Under the pieces are notes generated by a model. That model did no database searches. It was given only the letters and a program-made list of their open reading frames with translations, and was not told the DNA's origin. Made by a program: the position numbers and the translations under genes. Source: Silurus meridionalis (Eukaryota; Chordata; Actinopteri; Siluriformes; Siluridae). Taken from it: a stretch of 64,000 nucleotides of DNA. Positions 35,470 to 47,564 of this stretch are shown piece after piece; position 1 is the first letter of the stretch; each line of letters begins with the position of its first letter. The stretch spans positions 5,940,490 to 6,004,489 of the forward strand of contig NC_060892.1 in NCBI RefSeq assembly GCF_014805685.1, written 5' to 3'.

Positions 35470-35772
35470 AACCTCCACTCTTCTAGTTGGAGTTTCAATT
35501 CATCCCAAAGGTGTTCGATAGGGTTGAGGTCAGGGCTTTATAGCAGTAGATCTTCCACCCCAACCCATATAAACCATATCTTCATGGAGCTGGCTTTGTG
35601 CACAAGAGCATTGTCATGCTGGAACATGTTTGGATCTCCTAGTTCAAGTAAATGTAAATTTCCATGTCCACAGAAATCCTATACAATTGTGTCTCTAACT
35701 TTGTGGTAACATTCTGGCAAAGAACCACACGTCTGTAATAGTCATGTGTCCCAATACTTTTGTGCTATATAG
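35470..35772 (-). mobile_element. Tc1-family right half with transposase relic
   Basis: On the minus strand this reads FQHDNALVHKASSMKI, then a stop, then SPDLNPIEHLWDEL with the third acidic residue of the DDE triad. It ends in CCCAATACTTTTGTGCTATATAG. It is truncated on the left and has a stop codon, so it is inactive. Confidence 0.8.
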
Positions 35773-36950
35773 TTGTTGTTTTTTTTTCCCCTTATGTAAA
35801 TCATTTACTCAAGTTCTCACATGTAGTTAGCTGACTAACTTTGCAACTTCATTATTATCAGCAGCAGTAATTACCTGAATTTTAGTCAGAGTCAGTGTTT
35901 AAAGACAAAGCCTCATCAGGCCTTTTAAACCAGGATGGAAAAAGAAGTATGAGGAAAAGCAGGGTTATAAAAGAAGCCGTCTGTTTGTTGTGCGGCACAC
36001 CTGAACCGGGTCAAAGGTCACGTGGCTCATTTCAGCTGCTGTCCCGCTCAGAGCACTTATTCAGTACTTATGTTTTATTAATGCCCTTTTTTTAAGCCAC
36101 CCGAGAAAGACAAGTGAAAGAGAGCTTTTATTCTCACATCTGTGCACAGACTGCGCACACACACACACACACACAGGGTGTCCTGAGCCTAAGGCTAAAG
36201 CACAAACTGATTTGAATAAATATTTTACTCCCGTCGTGCCTCTGCCAGGAAAAAAAAGACACATTTGGCTACCAGTCAAAAATCACCTGCCACAATTAAT
36301 CACAATTACACAGTCCATATTTTTACATTTGGGATATATTCAAATATGTAGACTTTTTTAAAAAAGATTAATTTGCCAGAAAGATTATTCATGTTGACAT
36401 TAGAAGTGAAGATTAGGACTGGGATTCTCTCTTACAAGCAGGTTTTTACCTGGACACACGTTGTATGGAGCATTCATTCATCCTTAGTAAGTACATGGTC
36501 ATAGTCACAGTGGTTTAAATTAGACAAATAGTTTGTTTATAGTGGAAGCAAATAAAAATCACATCAATGTGGTTTGAAAAAAGTGGGGAAAAAACAGCCC
36601 CTCACACATCTCTATTTGAGATCAGTTATGAACTGGAGTGATGTAGCTGAGGTCGAGGAACTGTCAAAACCAGAATTCTTTAAACGCTTACATTCAAATT
36701 TCACCAAGTGAATTTTTTAAGTAATAAAATAATTTTGTCATGTGGCCAGAATGCTCGAGGGGGAAGATATCGTGTTGTCATGAACAGAGAACCCGTATCC
36801 TTAGTAACCCCTGTTCTGTACATAGAATATCCAAATCTTTACCTATGTCGCTTAGCAGCTAAAGTGTCCGGTTAATAGACAACAATGCATGGTAAATAGA
36901 ATTGTTTACGGCTTCACGTCATTCCTAAGAACACTTACTAGAGATATCTG

Positions 36951-37025
<75 letters not shown>

Positions 37026-37055
37026 GTCTATCTATTAAAGTAAATTTAATATTTA

Positions 37056-37129
<74 letters not shown>
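36951..37129. repeat. (TATC)n followed by (TA)n microsatellites
   Basis: (TATC)n runs from 36951 to about 37035, and (TA)n from 37059 to 37129. The same TATC unit makes the satellite upstream of enc3, but here without spacers. Confidence 0.95.
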
Positions 37130-37132
<3 letters not shown>

Positions 37133-37374
37133 GTGTATATATATTATAATTAGTAAAAAAAGCCAGAAGCAAATAATTAATAGTTAAACATAATCCTGCG
37201 CCTCTGAATCGCCATTCAGTCATGTGAGTCACTCATCCAGACTTTTTGTAAATGAGGAATGTTATATAACTAGACATTTAGATGATGATTTATAAAATAA
37301 AATCACCCTTGACTCCATCCTCAAACAGGGATCCTTTTTTTTTTCTTTCCCTCTGCCCGTTTTTCTCTGACTGC

Positions 37375-37690
37375 CTTTTTTCCCACAGCCATTGTTTTAC
37401 CTCAGTACGGCCCCTGAGCTCCTGACATACGCCAATTTAAACAGGCTTGTCCAGGCTAATGCAAATTCATGAAGCAGCTCCATGACAGTGACGGATGAAT
37501 GCGAGCGCCTGCATGGTGTAATTACACCTGCTCATTATGATGCAGCATGGCTTGTGTGTTGGGCAGCAGATGTGATCAGCACGGCTCAAATGAGCAGCCT
37601 GACAGCCGTTACGTGAGGTTTATTGAGTTTATTGACGCAAACGTCCACACTCCACACCCCTGTGTCCCCTGAGACCCGAGAGGTGTGACA
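37375..37690. promoter_or_regulatory. Candidate conserved enhancer downstream of enc3
   Basis: A GC-richer, repeat-free stretch contains a perfect POU octamer ATGCAAAT (37459-37466), a perfect 14-base palindrome GGTGTAATTACACC centred on the homeodomain core TAATTA (37515-37528), and further motifs such as CTCATTATGATGC. No open frame or repeat family explains it. The enhancer role is inferred from composition and motifs only. Confidence 0.4.
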
Positions 37691-38655
37691 GAACAACGGT
37701 CTGCTCCAACTAACGAAATCTCTCCGAGCTTGTTCGCCTTATTTCAGTATGCGGATGTGTTCTGATAATTGACAATGCAGTATGTCACTACTAAATCATC
37801 TTATAAAATAGAAATCCGAGAGCCTGTGTTGGTATGTTAATAAGTCTTTTTAGGTCACAGATGGTCCCATCTGGAAGGCAGCATAATAAGGAATCATAAA
37901 GTTTCGAATACGCGGTGGTTTAAAACGGTTTATCTGTCAGCCGGAAAAAAATATTAGGCAATTATCTAGATAATAGTAGAAAATTGCATTACTAGGGCTT
38001 CTAGAATGGTGTAATCAAAGCTAGTGTTTTATATGTTGTGGTAGATAGCATAGACTAGCATGGACAAGCAAAGCAATGCTAGCTAAATTCTGAAACTATT
38101 TTATTGTAAATTAAATCCATAGCCAGCAGTGTAAGTAAAAAAAAAAAAAAGTTTGACTTGTGGGTTTGTTGTGTGAATTGCTGTGTGAAATTAGTGTCAG
38201 AAAATACAACCAGCCTTTTTCAGGGAAACTACAGCTTCACATTGTGTGTTATGAGTAAATGCTAATACATGAGCACACACATTCACAGGACTTCTTGCTC
38301 ACAGCCATGACCTGAACAACCGGAATCTCTGGATTTCGGCCCTAAATAGGGCTAAAGGTTACACACTGAGTGCGCACATGCGCGCACGCACTTCTATGGT
38401 GGCTGTGTTTCGTTCCACATTGCTACTTAAATTAAGACTACTGGTGTGTGTGGAATCCAGCCACTTAAAATAATCTGAACATGTGGAGGAAAGGATACTT
38501 AAATAGCACTTGCAGCTCCTGTTTGAGGAATTTAGCACGGCTTATCAATAAAGTCATCTTGTTTTGCTTGTAAAACCTTAGAGATAAACAGACAGAGGTA
38601 CCTGAGTTTTTTTTTTGCAATTGCGGTTGTCTTCTCCAGTGGAAGTTTAAGATCA
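37691..38655. other. Gene-free stretch downstream of the candidate enhancer
   Basis: Unique-looking AT-rich sequence with a short poly(A) run near 38140. No exon, no recognisable mobile element. Confidence 0.4.
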
Positions 38656-38659
38656 AATC

Positions 38660-38850
38660 GAGGAGGTGTGGCCTTACTGGCTTCTGTGGGAGGAGGTGTG
38701 GCCTGCAAGTTTCAGTGAAGGTGTGGTCTGCAAGTTTGAGTGAAAGAGGTGTGGTTTGTGTGTGAGTCTCAGAAGGAGGCGTGGCTTGTGTGTTTCAATC
38801 TCAGTAAAGGAGAAGTGGGTGTGGCCTGGTTGTTGCAGTCTCTAAAAATT
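38660..38850 (+). repeat. Degenerate minisatellite with GGAGGTGTGGCCTG units
   Basis: Five to six imperfect units of about 30-40 bases contain GAGGTGTGGCCT or GGCGTGGCTTG followed by CAAGTTTCAGTGAA or a similar stretch. Each unit has a CACCC/KLF-type GGTGTGG core. Confidence 0.7.
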
Positions 38851-39459
38851 GTGGCAATTCAACTGACGAAAAATACCTGTAAAAACTGCATTTGCAACTA
38901 TCTTTTGATACTATAATGTATTTTCTTTTAACAGTAGATTAGACAGAGAAGAAACGATTTTCCATTCTTATTTAATCCAAGTCCATAATGTACTTTGACT
39001 TGATGGCATTTAATGCACCCTTCTATTTAATTATAGTATTGTTTTGTAATTGGACATGGTGAAACTTTTACAGGTTTGCACTGAATCACATTAGGTTGCA
39101 TCATCTTTGCTCAAACTGATTTGAAAAGCACATTTGACTAAACAGTTGATATCTTTTAACATTTATCTATTAGATCACGGCAATAGTTTTGAACCAGAAG
39201 AAAAGACACACACCTCGTCCAAGAATTGGACATTGTTGCGTCTTTAATACTGTTGCTTTAATGTCTCCCTGATGGAATGTTCGCCACAGCAGAGGGGATT
39301 GTTGTATTTTTTTTTTTTAGTGACTAACTTTCGGACCACATTCAATGATATCCATTTCAAGGGTCTGTGTGCAATCCTATCACATAGAAGACAAGCAAGG
39401 TTCCTGTGGCTTTTGCATGAACGTTGTGTCTGAACTCTTGTTTACGAGCAGACAGATAA

Positions 39460-39680
39460 TAAGGCGGTGCGGCATTAGCAGTGGGATCAGGCTTCTAGAA
39501 GCTTCTGCAGGTTTATTATAGCCTCTGGTCGTGACAGCTCAGTTAATGAAGCCTCATTTGAGCGGTTACGTGTTTCCCGCTGGTGCCACGGGAAGCTGTC
39601 GGGTGTTAAGGCTGTCTGGGCTCCGCGACTGCTGAATACGCTGAAAGAACACGAGTGGTTTAATTAACGCTTTTCTTTAA
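39460..39680. promoter_or_regulatory. Candidate conserved non-coding element
   Basis: A GC-richer unique block in AT-rich surroundings, with CTTCTAGAAGCTTCTGCAGG, CTCAGTTAATGAAGCC and GGTTTAATTAACG motifs. It has no long ORF. Function is inferred only from composition. Confidence 0.3.
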
Positions 39681-40087
39681 CAGCACCTCGGGTATAAGAG
39701 TATCAAATGCCAAAATGCTCAGAAATCAATAGAGGATACGTGCAGTATAATTATGAAGTAATATATTATACAAATAACCCAATATAATGTCAACGGAAAC
39801 ATGAGCTGTAACAAAGCTGCTGATATCAGTCCTAAACACATTCTGACTAGGCATAATAATACATTCTCATTTATATAGCATAACCTGTCTAACACTATAT
39901 GTCCTAGCGTTATAGAAAATAACAGCGTGTAACCAAAATGTTTCCTTTATTCCACAATTCTATACATTTTGCAAACAAATACGAGTAAGCTGTTACTTTT
40001 TATCCTTTATAGTTATATTCAGTGTTGCAGAATGGCAAGAGAAATGAATTAGTTTGCAGCTGTAAACAGCATTCAGTGTATTTTATT

Positions 40088-40262
40088 GTTTTAGTGGCAC
40101 AGAGGATAAAATGTCGGACTACTGATCGGTTCAGATCCCAGCACAAACAAGCTGCCACTGTTGGGCCCTTGAGCAAGGCCCTTCACCCGTAAATGCTCAG
40201 CTGTATAAAGCGATAACTGTAAGTCGCTCTGGATAAGAGCATCTTCCAAAAGCCATATTGTA
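40088..40262 (+). repeat. tRNA-derived SINE-like repeat, tail type 1
   Basis: GTGGCACAGAGGATAAAATG and GGTTCAGATCCC resemble A and B boxes. GGGCCCTTGAGCAAGGCCC, then TAAGTCGCTCTGGATAAGAG and the CCAAAAGCCAT tail follow. It is the best-preserved copy of this family in the window. Confidence 0.7.
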
Positions 40263-40780
40263 AATTCAGTTTCCATGCACGCATATGTTTGATTTTCTCT
40301 CCCTTATAGTTAATAAACTATTTTTCCCTGCATTAAAAAAGTGACACTATTAGCAATTACACACTTTTTATTTTCATTTTTTTTATCTATTTATCCAGAG
40401 CATCTGCCGTACAAGTCGCCAGGAACAAGGTGTTGCTATAGAAACAAGAACATACTATTCGTTTTTTTTCTCAGTTGCTTCGGAGCATTTCTCAGATCAG
40501 AGTTGCAATTCTCAAAACTACTTGTTCAATCTTCATATAAAGTACATCACATTGATTGTGTACTGCTTCCTACATTATCAGCTGTTTGTCATTTTAATCA
40601 AAATATATTATACTGGTTTTACCTGAATAGTTTTAACCCCAAAAACATCTTGGCATCAGTTCATTGCATAAGCCATTGAATGCAAAATGGTTAAACCAGT
40701 TCACCGAGGTCACTAATGAAGGCGAGTTTATGGCATTAGATCAACTAATAATTAACTAGTTCTCTAAAATAGGTCAAAGG

Positions 40781-41606
40781 CAGAGGTGGGAAGTCTTAAA
40801 GTACAAATACTTTGTTATTGTACTTAAGTAGATTTTTTTTTGTATCAGAACTTTATTAATTATTTTACGGACAACTTTTTACTTTCACTCATTTCATTTT
40901 TTACAGAAATATCTGTACTTTCTACTTCTTACATTTTCAAACGGGGCTCGTTACTTTAGTTTTAATCTGTTTGGCAAATAGCAGCAATAGTTTACGAAGC
41001 TCACAATGAGCACAGCAGAAGGCAACAAGAAGTCTCAAGTCAAGAAGCTTTTATTGTCATTTTCAACCATATATAACTAACGCATTACACAGTAAAATGA
41101 AACAACGACGATTTGGTGCAAACGGTGCAAAGACAACACAGGACAGTGCTAAACAAATACACAAAATACAAAATAGCGCCGCCAGTAACCCTGTCGATAT
41201 TGCACACTGTGGTGTGTAAGAGACGAAGTGAACTGGGGTTAAAGTGAAGTCTGGGGGTAACGTGGATGAGACAGAGGGAGTCAGCGATGTAAACATGACT
41301 AAGAACAGGCACATTCCTGATCACCTGATCATCATCATCTTTTCTCTGCTTGTATTCTATATGGTGGTTGTTCAACCTGGATACATACATTAGGTGAAAA
41401 ATTATTTTATATAAATATATATATAAATATGATGGAAGGTCCAGTTACCAGAATGACACTAAAACAGGTAGTAGTAATGGCTACTTTTTACTTATTTACA
41501 TGTCTGAGCCCAAACCTCTTTAACTTGCGTGAAAAAGTGTAGGCAGTACTTCCTAGTATCTGTACTTCTACTTAAATGAAGGATGTGTGTATTTTTCTTA
41601 TCTCTG
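40781..41606. mobile_element. hAT-type transposon with perfect 8-bp target duplication
   Basis: It starts CAGAGGTGGGAAGTC and ends TTCTTATCTCTG. GTCAAAGG occurs at 40773-40780 and again at 41607-41614, a perfect 8-bp duplication. The interior has words such as TACTTAAGTAGATT, as in the element at 17603-18158, but no transposase frame. A LINE tail is nested inside. Confidence 0.88.
41037..41380 (-). mobile_element. Rex1/L2-like LINE 3' tail nested in the hAT element
   Basis: On the minus strand this ends TGACAATAAAAGCTTCTTG followed by ACTTG, as at 25218 and 52337, preceded by a shared stretch around GTTGTTTCATTTTACTGTG. The 5' end of the fragment is not clear. Confidence 0.7.
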
Positions 41607-41614
41607 GTCAAAGG

Positions 41615-42858
41615 TGAATTTTGTGAACCTTCAATTGGTGAACGTATACAGAGCAGAATACAATTACAATTTCTGAAGATGGATGAACAACCAGGAAACA
41701 AACAAACTCTAGTACAGTAAAAGTGTGAATCCTGTCTGGTGTCTAGCAATCAATATCCCACATACAGTAATGTGTACATTTGTGCTGTTGAATTTCATAG
41801 ACGTCATAAAGAAGAAATGTGCCATCATACCGACAACATGACTAAACATTTGACGATCCTGTTTGCTAACAAAACACATGACAAAATATATAAATAAATT
41901 GAATGAATTCATAAATAAATAAATTTTAGTTATTCTGATGGCAGTGAAATGTTTGGCACAACTACTTACTTTTGAGAGGTGATTTTGAAGTGAAAGTACA
42001 GGCTTTTGCAAGAAATCCATTGGGTTTGTACTAATTGTTTTGAAAAATGCACTTGTTAGCAAATATTAAGGATTATTAATTGCTCCAAATGAGAGAAACT
42101 GTTATTAAACAACACCTCATGACCAATCAGAATCCAGAATTCCACAGCGTTGTGATTGTAAATAAAACGGAAATCGAGTGTAAAGGAATTGTGACCTGCT
42201 CTGGGTTATGTCACATGCACTGGATTTTTTTTTTTTTTTTTTTTTTTATAGGAATGCAACAGCTTTTCAGAGTACACAACTTAACTAACACACATCTCTC
42301 CTTTTCTCCCTCTCTCTTTTTTGTCTCTAGATGTCCAGTGTCGTGAGGAATGCAGGGGAATTTGTCCTTTCTTTGCCTGAGGAATGCAGGGGGTGGGGGG
42401 CCAGAAAGAAAGAATGGAAAAAAGAAATAAAGACAGATGCCTGCCGAGGAATAAATGAAAAGCACAAGAAAGGAAAGGAAACGAAGAGCAGCGTTTGGCA
42501 TGTAGGAGATAAACCAGGAGTGGACTTTTTTTTTTTTTTTTTCCTCCTTTGATTCAAGCTCAAAGCTCCACCTCCATTTATTCCCTCTTCTTTCACTTCC
42601 TTTGATTTTCACTGAGGGTTTTGATATTTAGAGAATAAGATGCTAAAGGGAAATGAGGAAACCCCTCGTAAGATGTAGGTTTAAGAAACTCTGCAGTTCA
42701 GGATTTAGCCTGGAACAACACAGACGCTTATCAGGACGAGGAACAAACACGCCGCTGTCCGCCGGCTAAGGAAATGAGTGATGTATTAAATGTGGCGCGC
42801 CCTGTGCGGCTCTTTTTTTTTAGTTGTTAAGAAGGGAGATATAAATTCCTGGATACAC

Positions 42859-42901
<43 letters not shown>

Positions 42902-43290
42902 TGACCATGGCTGTTGTATATGTAACGTGTATTGCTAAATATTGGGTGTTTAATTAGCCTGATGAATCATATGACGGCTCCTCTTCACACCACCGTTTGG
43001 TTAATTTGTAATAGAACGACTTTCACAATGTTTTTACTACTAAATAATTGTTTGATAAAAAATTAGCAAAAATCTACTACTATTATTATAATTTTTTTAT
43101 TATTATTTGTCCCTTTTCTCTGTAGGATTTCAAGTCTATTGTATTTTATCAGATTTAGTATATATTATATATATATATATATATAGTGTGTGTTAATGCA
43201 TCTTCTAATGTTATTTTTAATGCTGATGGTTAAACACTGTCTGTTAGAATAATCGATTTTCACCGATCTGTCATTTCAGATCAAATCCAC
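41615..43290. other. Gene-free stretch with one GC-richer block
   Basis: Mostly AT-rich. Poly(T) runs occur at 42225 and 42528, and (CA)n at 42860-42897. The block 42700-42830 is GC-richer and unique (CGCCGCTGTCCGCCGG, GGCGCGCC) and could be regulatory. No coding exon is visible. Confidence 0.4.
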
Positions 43291-43293
43291 ACT

Positions 43294-43530
43294 AGAGCTG
43301 GGCGAAAGGGTAAAAATATCAGTATCGGTTATAGCCACGGCTTCAGCACATCACATGATATAAAAACGAATAAATGAAGCTTCTATAGAAATAAAACCTA
43401 AAAGACAATTTTTGTATCTTGTAAACATTTTCTTGGTGTATATGCTGTAAGGAATGCTGTTACCGAAACTGTCAGAATCCACATTTAAGTATCGCGATGT
43501 GATATTTTTTGCCGTATCACCCAGCCCTGA
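43294..43530. mobile_element. Non-autonomous DNA transposon with GCTGGGYGA-type ends
   Basis: It begins AGAGCTGGGCGAAAGGGTAA and ends with the inverse AGGGCTGGGTGATACGGC. Both ends run into TATC-containing words (AAAAATATCAGTATCG). The interior has no open frame of interest. Superfamily undetermined. Confidence 0.55.
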
Positions 43531-43687
43531 CCTGCACTGTACTAGAAATGATATATTTGTGAACGTCTTCTCTCTAAAAATGTTTGTTTTTACTCTAATA
43601 TTTATAAATGTTACTGGTTGCAACTTGTTTCTTAGTAAAGCGATGTCTTTGGGGGAAAAAAAAACTGTCTTGGTTATTTTTTGTTCT

Positions 43688-43690
<3 letters not shown>

Positions 43691-43784
<94 letters not shown>
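43691..43784. repeat. (GT)n microsatellite, 47 units
   Basis: Ninety-four uninterrupted bases of GT, the longest pure dinucleotide run in the window. Confidence 0.97.
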
Positions 43785-43785
<1 letters not shown>

Positions 43786-44129
43786 CATCATCAGCTGTCA
43801 GATTCCTTCAGATGTCCATCACATCCTGTTGTGGTGACTTACTGACTCCGGGGCTTTTTAACACTCCCTAATTGAGCTGACTCAGCACGCCCTTTAGCAG
43901 CACAAATCGGTGTTGTATAAAAAAGAATAACTCCGAGCTAAATGCTCATGTTTAGTTAGTGTTCTTGCTGGAATACCCTATAAATTTTAGGACTAGAGTG
44001 CTAAAATAAAAAAAAAAAAGGGTTGGAAAAAATTGATGTTAAAGATTAATGTGAATGTGTTTCTGTTTATAAAAAAAATATGACCAGTGGTTATGCAACG
44101 GTGCCAATATTTTTAGTTTAGCCATAGCA

Positions 44130-44300
44130 TTTGGGTCAGTAAAGTATTGGGACACCTTCTTTTCCAGCCATATGTGGTTTTTCCCCAAATTATCAAAAAA
44201 TTCGGAGGCAGGATGTCATTGGATGTGGTGACAGTTCTTATGTGCACAAAATAAACTCTATGAAGATATGAGTAGCCTGCTATAGAGCTCTAAGCACTCT
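44130..44300. mobile_element. Tc1-family relic
   Basis: TAAAGTATTGGGACACC and GTGCACAAAATAAACTCTATGAAGAT match degenerate parts of the family at 3051-3579. An RTE fragment follows at once. Confidence 0.5.
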
Positions 44301-44307
44301 GAGGTCT

Positions 44308-45040
44308 GACAGGGGTCTCCCTGGACTATGATGTTTGCGGATGATATTGTTATTTGTGGTGAGAGTAGGGAGCAGGTTGAGAAGAGCCTGGAGAGGTGGA
44401 GGTACGCGCTGGAGAGAAGGGGAATGAAAGTCAGCAGGAGCAAGACAGAGTACATGTGTGTGAATGAGAGGGAGGACAGTGGAGTGGTGCGGTTGCAGGG
44501 AGAAGAGGTGGAGAAGGTGGAGGAGTTCAGATACATGGGGTCAACAGTGCAAAGTAATGGAGAGTGTGTTAGAGAAGTGAAGAAAAGAGTGCAGGCAGGG
44601 TGGAGTGGGTGGAGAAGAGTGATAGCAGGAGTGATTTGTCAATTGTCATTTGTGATCTGCAAGAGTAAAAGTTTACCGGACTGTGGTGAGACCTGCGATG
44701 TTGAGATTTTATTGGGAGTGATGAGGTTGGACAGAATCAGAAATTAGTTTATTAAAGGGACAGCGCATGTAGGTCGTTTTGGGGACAAATTGAGAGAGGC
44801 CTGATCGAGATGGCGTTGAGATGTGCAGAGGATCGACATGGGGTATATCATTAGGAGAATGCTGAGGATGGAGCCACCAGGAAGGAGGAAAAGAGGAAGG
44901 CCAAAGAGGAGGTTTATAGATGTGTTGCAGTAAGACATGCAGGTAGTTGGTTTGAAAAAGGCAGCTGTAGAGGACAGAGTGGTAAGGACGGATGATCCGC
45001 CGTAGCGACCCCTAATGGGCGCAGCCGAAAGAAGAAGATC
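44308..45040 (+). mobile_element. RTE LINE 3' fragment with internal deletion
   Basis: From [14 protein letters not shown] the fragment follows the LINE at 48448-51584 through motif C and the C-terminal region to the end block CGACCCCTAATGGG. About 85 bases are missing near 44697, and the frame is broken. Confidence 0.88.
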
Positions 45041-45099
45041 ATTGAGGGGTGACTACTTTTTATCTGTTTACATTATTCATTTGGCAGACACTCATCCAT

Positions 45100-45195
45100 T
45101 TATCTCACTCATACAACTGAGCAGCTATAGGGTTAAGGGCATTGCTCAGGGGCCTGGGAGTGGCAGTCCAATGCCTTAACCACTAATCTACCACC
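45100..45195 (-). repeat. SINE-like repeat fragment
   Basis: On the minus strand AGTGGTTAAGGCATTGGACT and a TGAGCAATGCCCTTAACCC word match the head and middle of the tRNA-derived repeats listed above. Confidence 0.5.
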
Positions 45196-45199
45196 TCCT

Positions 45200-46332
45200 G
45201 TTTTCACAGCTATAAAAGTTACATTAGCACAGTTGAAAATATTCGGAACCAAGCGAATCAATCATGTAACCAAAAAGTTGTAAATCTGTAAACCTCCCCT
45301 GTCCTAAAGATGTTGGAAAAGCTTCAACTGTATATTCAAAACACCAGGTTGTTCCTTCAGAAATAATAATAAATGGACGCATGTATATAAATTTGATTCA
45401 CCGCCGCATTTCTGTCACAGCTACTGTTTAAAATGTAATCAGCACCTTCCGACCAATCAGAATCCAGAATTCAACAAACGGTATAAACCTCATTATCCAG
45501 ACCCTATGTTAGTCTCATGACACCTTTTGCTGGTCATGTGACTCATGTGGAGGTGAATCATTTTGGCAGGTGCTGTGTGCTTGACACACTCATGGCTTTA
45601 GGGCTGAAGGTGTGCTTCATGCTTTTTAAATCACTCAGCAAAATGAGCATGTTGTAAAAATAAAACAGAAAAAAACAGGAGGTGTCCAGGATAAAATAAA
45701 ACAGTAAATAAATGTCATTTAGATTTACAACCATGGAAATAAAATCCGAGAGAATGTTTGGATTGAGTAAGAGCAGTTTCATGAACGTCAGATACTCTTC
45801 AGAACCAGAGCAACAGTGTGCTTGGCCTCATGCCCAGCACAAATCCTATGAGAAGAGTGTGTGAATGTGTGTGTGTGTGTGTGTCCAGACCACTTAGGCG
45901 AGGAGGATGAAAAGGTTAGGAGAGACGCCAGATGGAAAACCCGCCCCAGAACAGCTGGGTGCTCTCTCATGGGACAAACAACGCTGACTGTTGGAGCAAG
46001 AACTGAAAGAAACATAATTTAAAAATATGTAACTATTTTTAGGACTATTTATTGTAACCGTTTTTTTTTCTGTGAGATTCAATAAAACAATTAGAAATGT
46101 ATGCAACATGGAATTTTAAGAGCAGCTGCATAGTGGTTTATTCCTGGGCAATTTTTTTACAAGAAGTTTATGTTTTATATATATTTATTTATGTTATTAT
46201 TTTCAGAAAAAAAAATTTCGTAAAGATGTAATGCTTATGGCTGAATTATTATGTAAATTGAAATAAAATAAATCAAATTGACATCGATGACTTCATTCAC
46301 TTTGGGCCAAAACTCTATAAATGGAGAGTGTC

Positions 46333-46373
<41 letters not shown>

Positions 46374-46418
46374 CCAAACAGGCATGAGATGAAACATCTT
46401 TCAGTCAAAGTGATCCTA

Positions 46419-46462
<44 letters not shown>

Positions 46463-46465
46463 ATA
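45200..46465. other. Gene-free stretch with CA/GT microsatellites
   Basis: AT-rich sequence with (CA)n at 46336-46370 and (GT)n at 46422-46461. The phrase ACCAATCAGAATCCAGAATTC at 45448 also occurs near 42122, a sign of a dispersed element. No exon. Confidence 0.4.
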
Positions 46466-46469
46466 TAAA

Positions 46470-46775
46470 AGAGGAGGCTGCTGAAAAGCCCTATTGTCAT
46501 GTAAAATGAAAAACGGAAAAGAAATCAAGCAGATTCTGCCGGTGACACAATTACAGCGGCACGCATAAATAGCTGTTTGAAGCCTGGCAAAAAGCAGAAA
46601 AGAGACAAAAAAACAGGAGGAGGAGGAGGAGGAGGAAAAGATAGGTTGTGTCTGCTTGCAGAAAAGGAGCAGTGAGGTGGAAAGAAGTCCACTGCTCCTG
46701 CAACACCACTCAAAGTCGAAAATGATAGCCGATTAACCTCCTCTCCTTTCCTGCCTGTCAAGGATGTAAAAGAAA
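46470..46775. promoter_or_regulatory. Candidate conserved non-coding element
   Basis: A unique block containing TATTGTCATGTAAAATG, AATTACAGCGGCACGC and CATAAATAGCTG, with a short (GAG)n in the middle. No ORF has support. Its calm composition between microsatellites and transposons suggests constraint, which is only an inference. Confidence 0.3.
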
Positions 46776-47009
46776 GAAAATGGGAGCTCAGCGTGGTCAA
46801 TTACGAGCTACGGCTTTATTATTTGTTCAGTATTTTTCGAATCATAACTGTTTTCGAAAAGATTCGACCACGTGCCGTGTGATGAAACCGAACTGCTCTA
46901 TTCTTCTTACTCCACACCGACTCGCAAACACTAACAATATGAATGAAAGACATCATAATATATTGTATGTATGCAGTTACATTTATAAAGCAGACAATAG
47001 TTACATGTA

Positions 47010-47560
47010 CAGTACAGACCAAAAGTTTGGACACACCTTCTCATTCAAAGAGTTTTCCTTATTTTCATGACTATGAAAATTGTAGATTCACACTGAAAGC
47101 ATCAAAACTATGAATTAACACATGTGGAATTATATATGGAATTATATACATAACAAAAAAGTGTGAAACAACTGAAAAATGTCATATTCTAGGTTCTTCA
47201 AAGAAGCCACCTTTTGCTTTGATTACTGCTTTGCACACTCTTGGCATTCTCTTGATGAGCTTCAAGAGGTAGTCACCTGAAATAGTCTTCCAACAGTCTT
47301 GAAGGAGTTCCCTGAGAGATGCTTGGCACTTGTTGGCCCTTTTGCCTTCACTCTGCGGTCCAGCTCACCCCTAAACCATCTCGATTGGGTTCAGGTCATG
47401 TGACTGTGGAGGCCAGGTCATCTGGCGCAGCACCCCATCACTCTCCTTCCTGGTCAAATAGCCCTTGATGCCTTCAGTGTGACGCTACAATTTTCATAGT
47501 CATGAAAATAAAGAAAACTCTTTGAATGAGAAGGTGTGTCCAAACTTTTGGTCTGTACTG
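47010..47560 (-). mobile_element. Internally deleted Tc1-type transposon, copy 2
   Basis: The inverted ends CAGTACAGACCAAAAG, TA flanks and internal C-terminal transposase relic match 2431-2963. This copy is 551 bp; the first lacks about 18 bp near both ends. The two copies share the same large internal deletion, so they descend from one non-autonomous founder. Confidence 0.88.
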
Positions 47561-47564
47561 TATA

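Larger units (their letters stand above)
32850..36940. other. Region downstream of enc3 without recognised gene
   Basis: AT-rich sequence with long T runs (33820, 33961, 34945, 34960). Part may be enc3 3'-UTR. It contains two Tc1 pieces listed separately (33106-33220, 35470-35772). Open frames here are short and low in complexity, and none shows a domain. Confidence 0.45.

Noticed and set aside
33106..35772. One Tc1 element split by a 2.3-kb insert
   Set aside because: The two pieces overlap in the family map rather than abutting, so they are two separate truncated copies.
40341..40679. 112-codon plus-strand frame rich in Phe/Leu/Ser
   Set aside because: AT-rich chance frame after a SINE copy; not supported by codon use or domains.
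42211..42612. Minus-strand frame of 133 codons
   Set aside because: Composed mainly of Lys, Ser and Phe runs from homopolymers; no homology signal.
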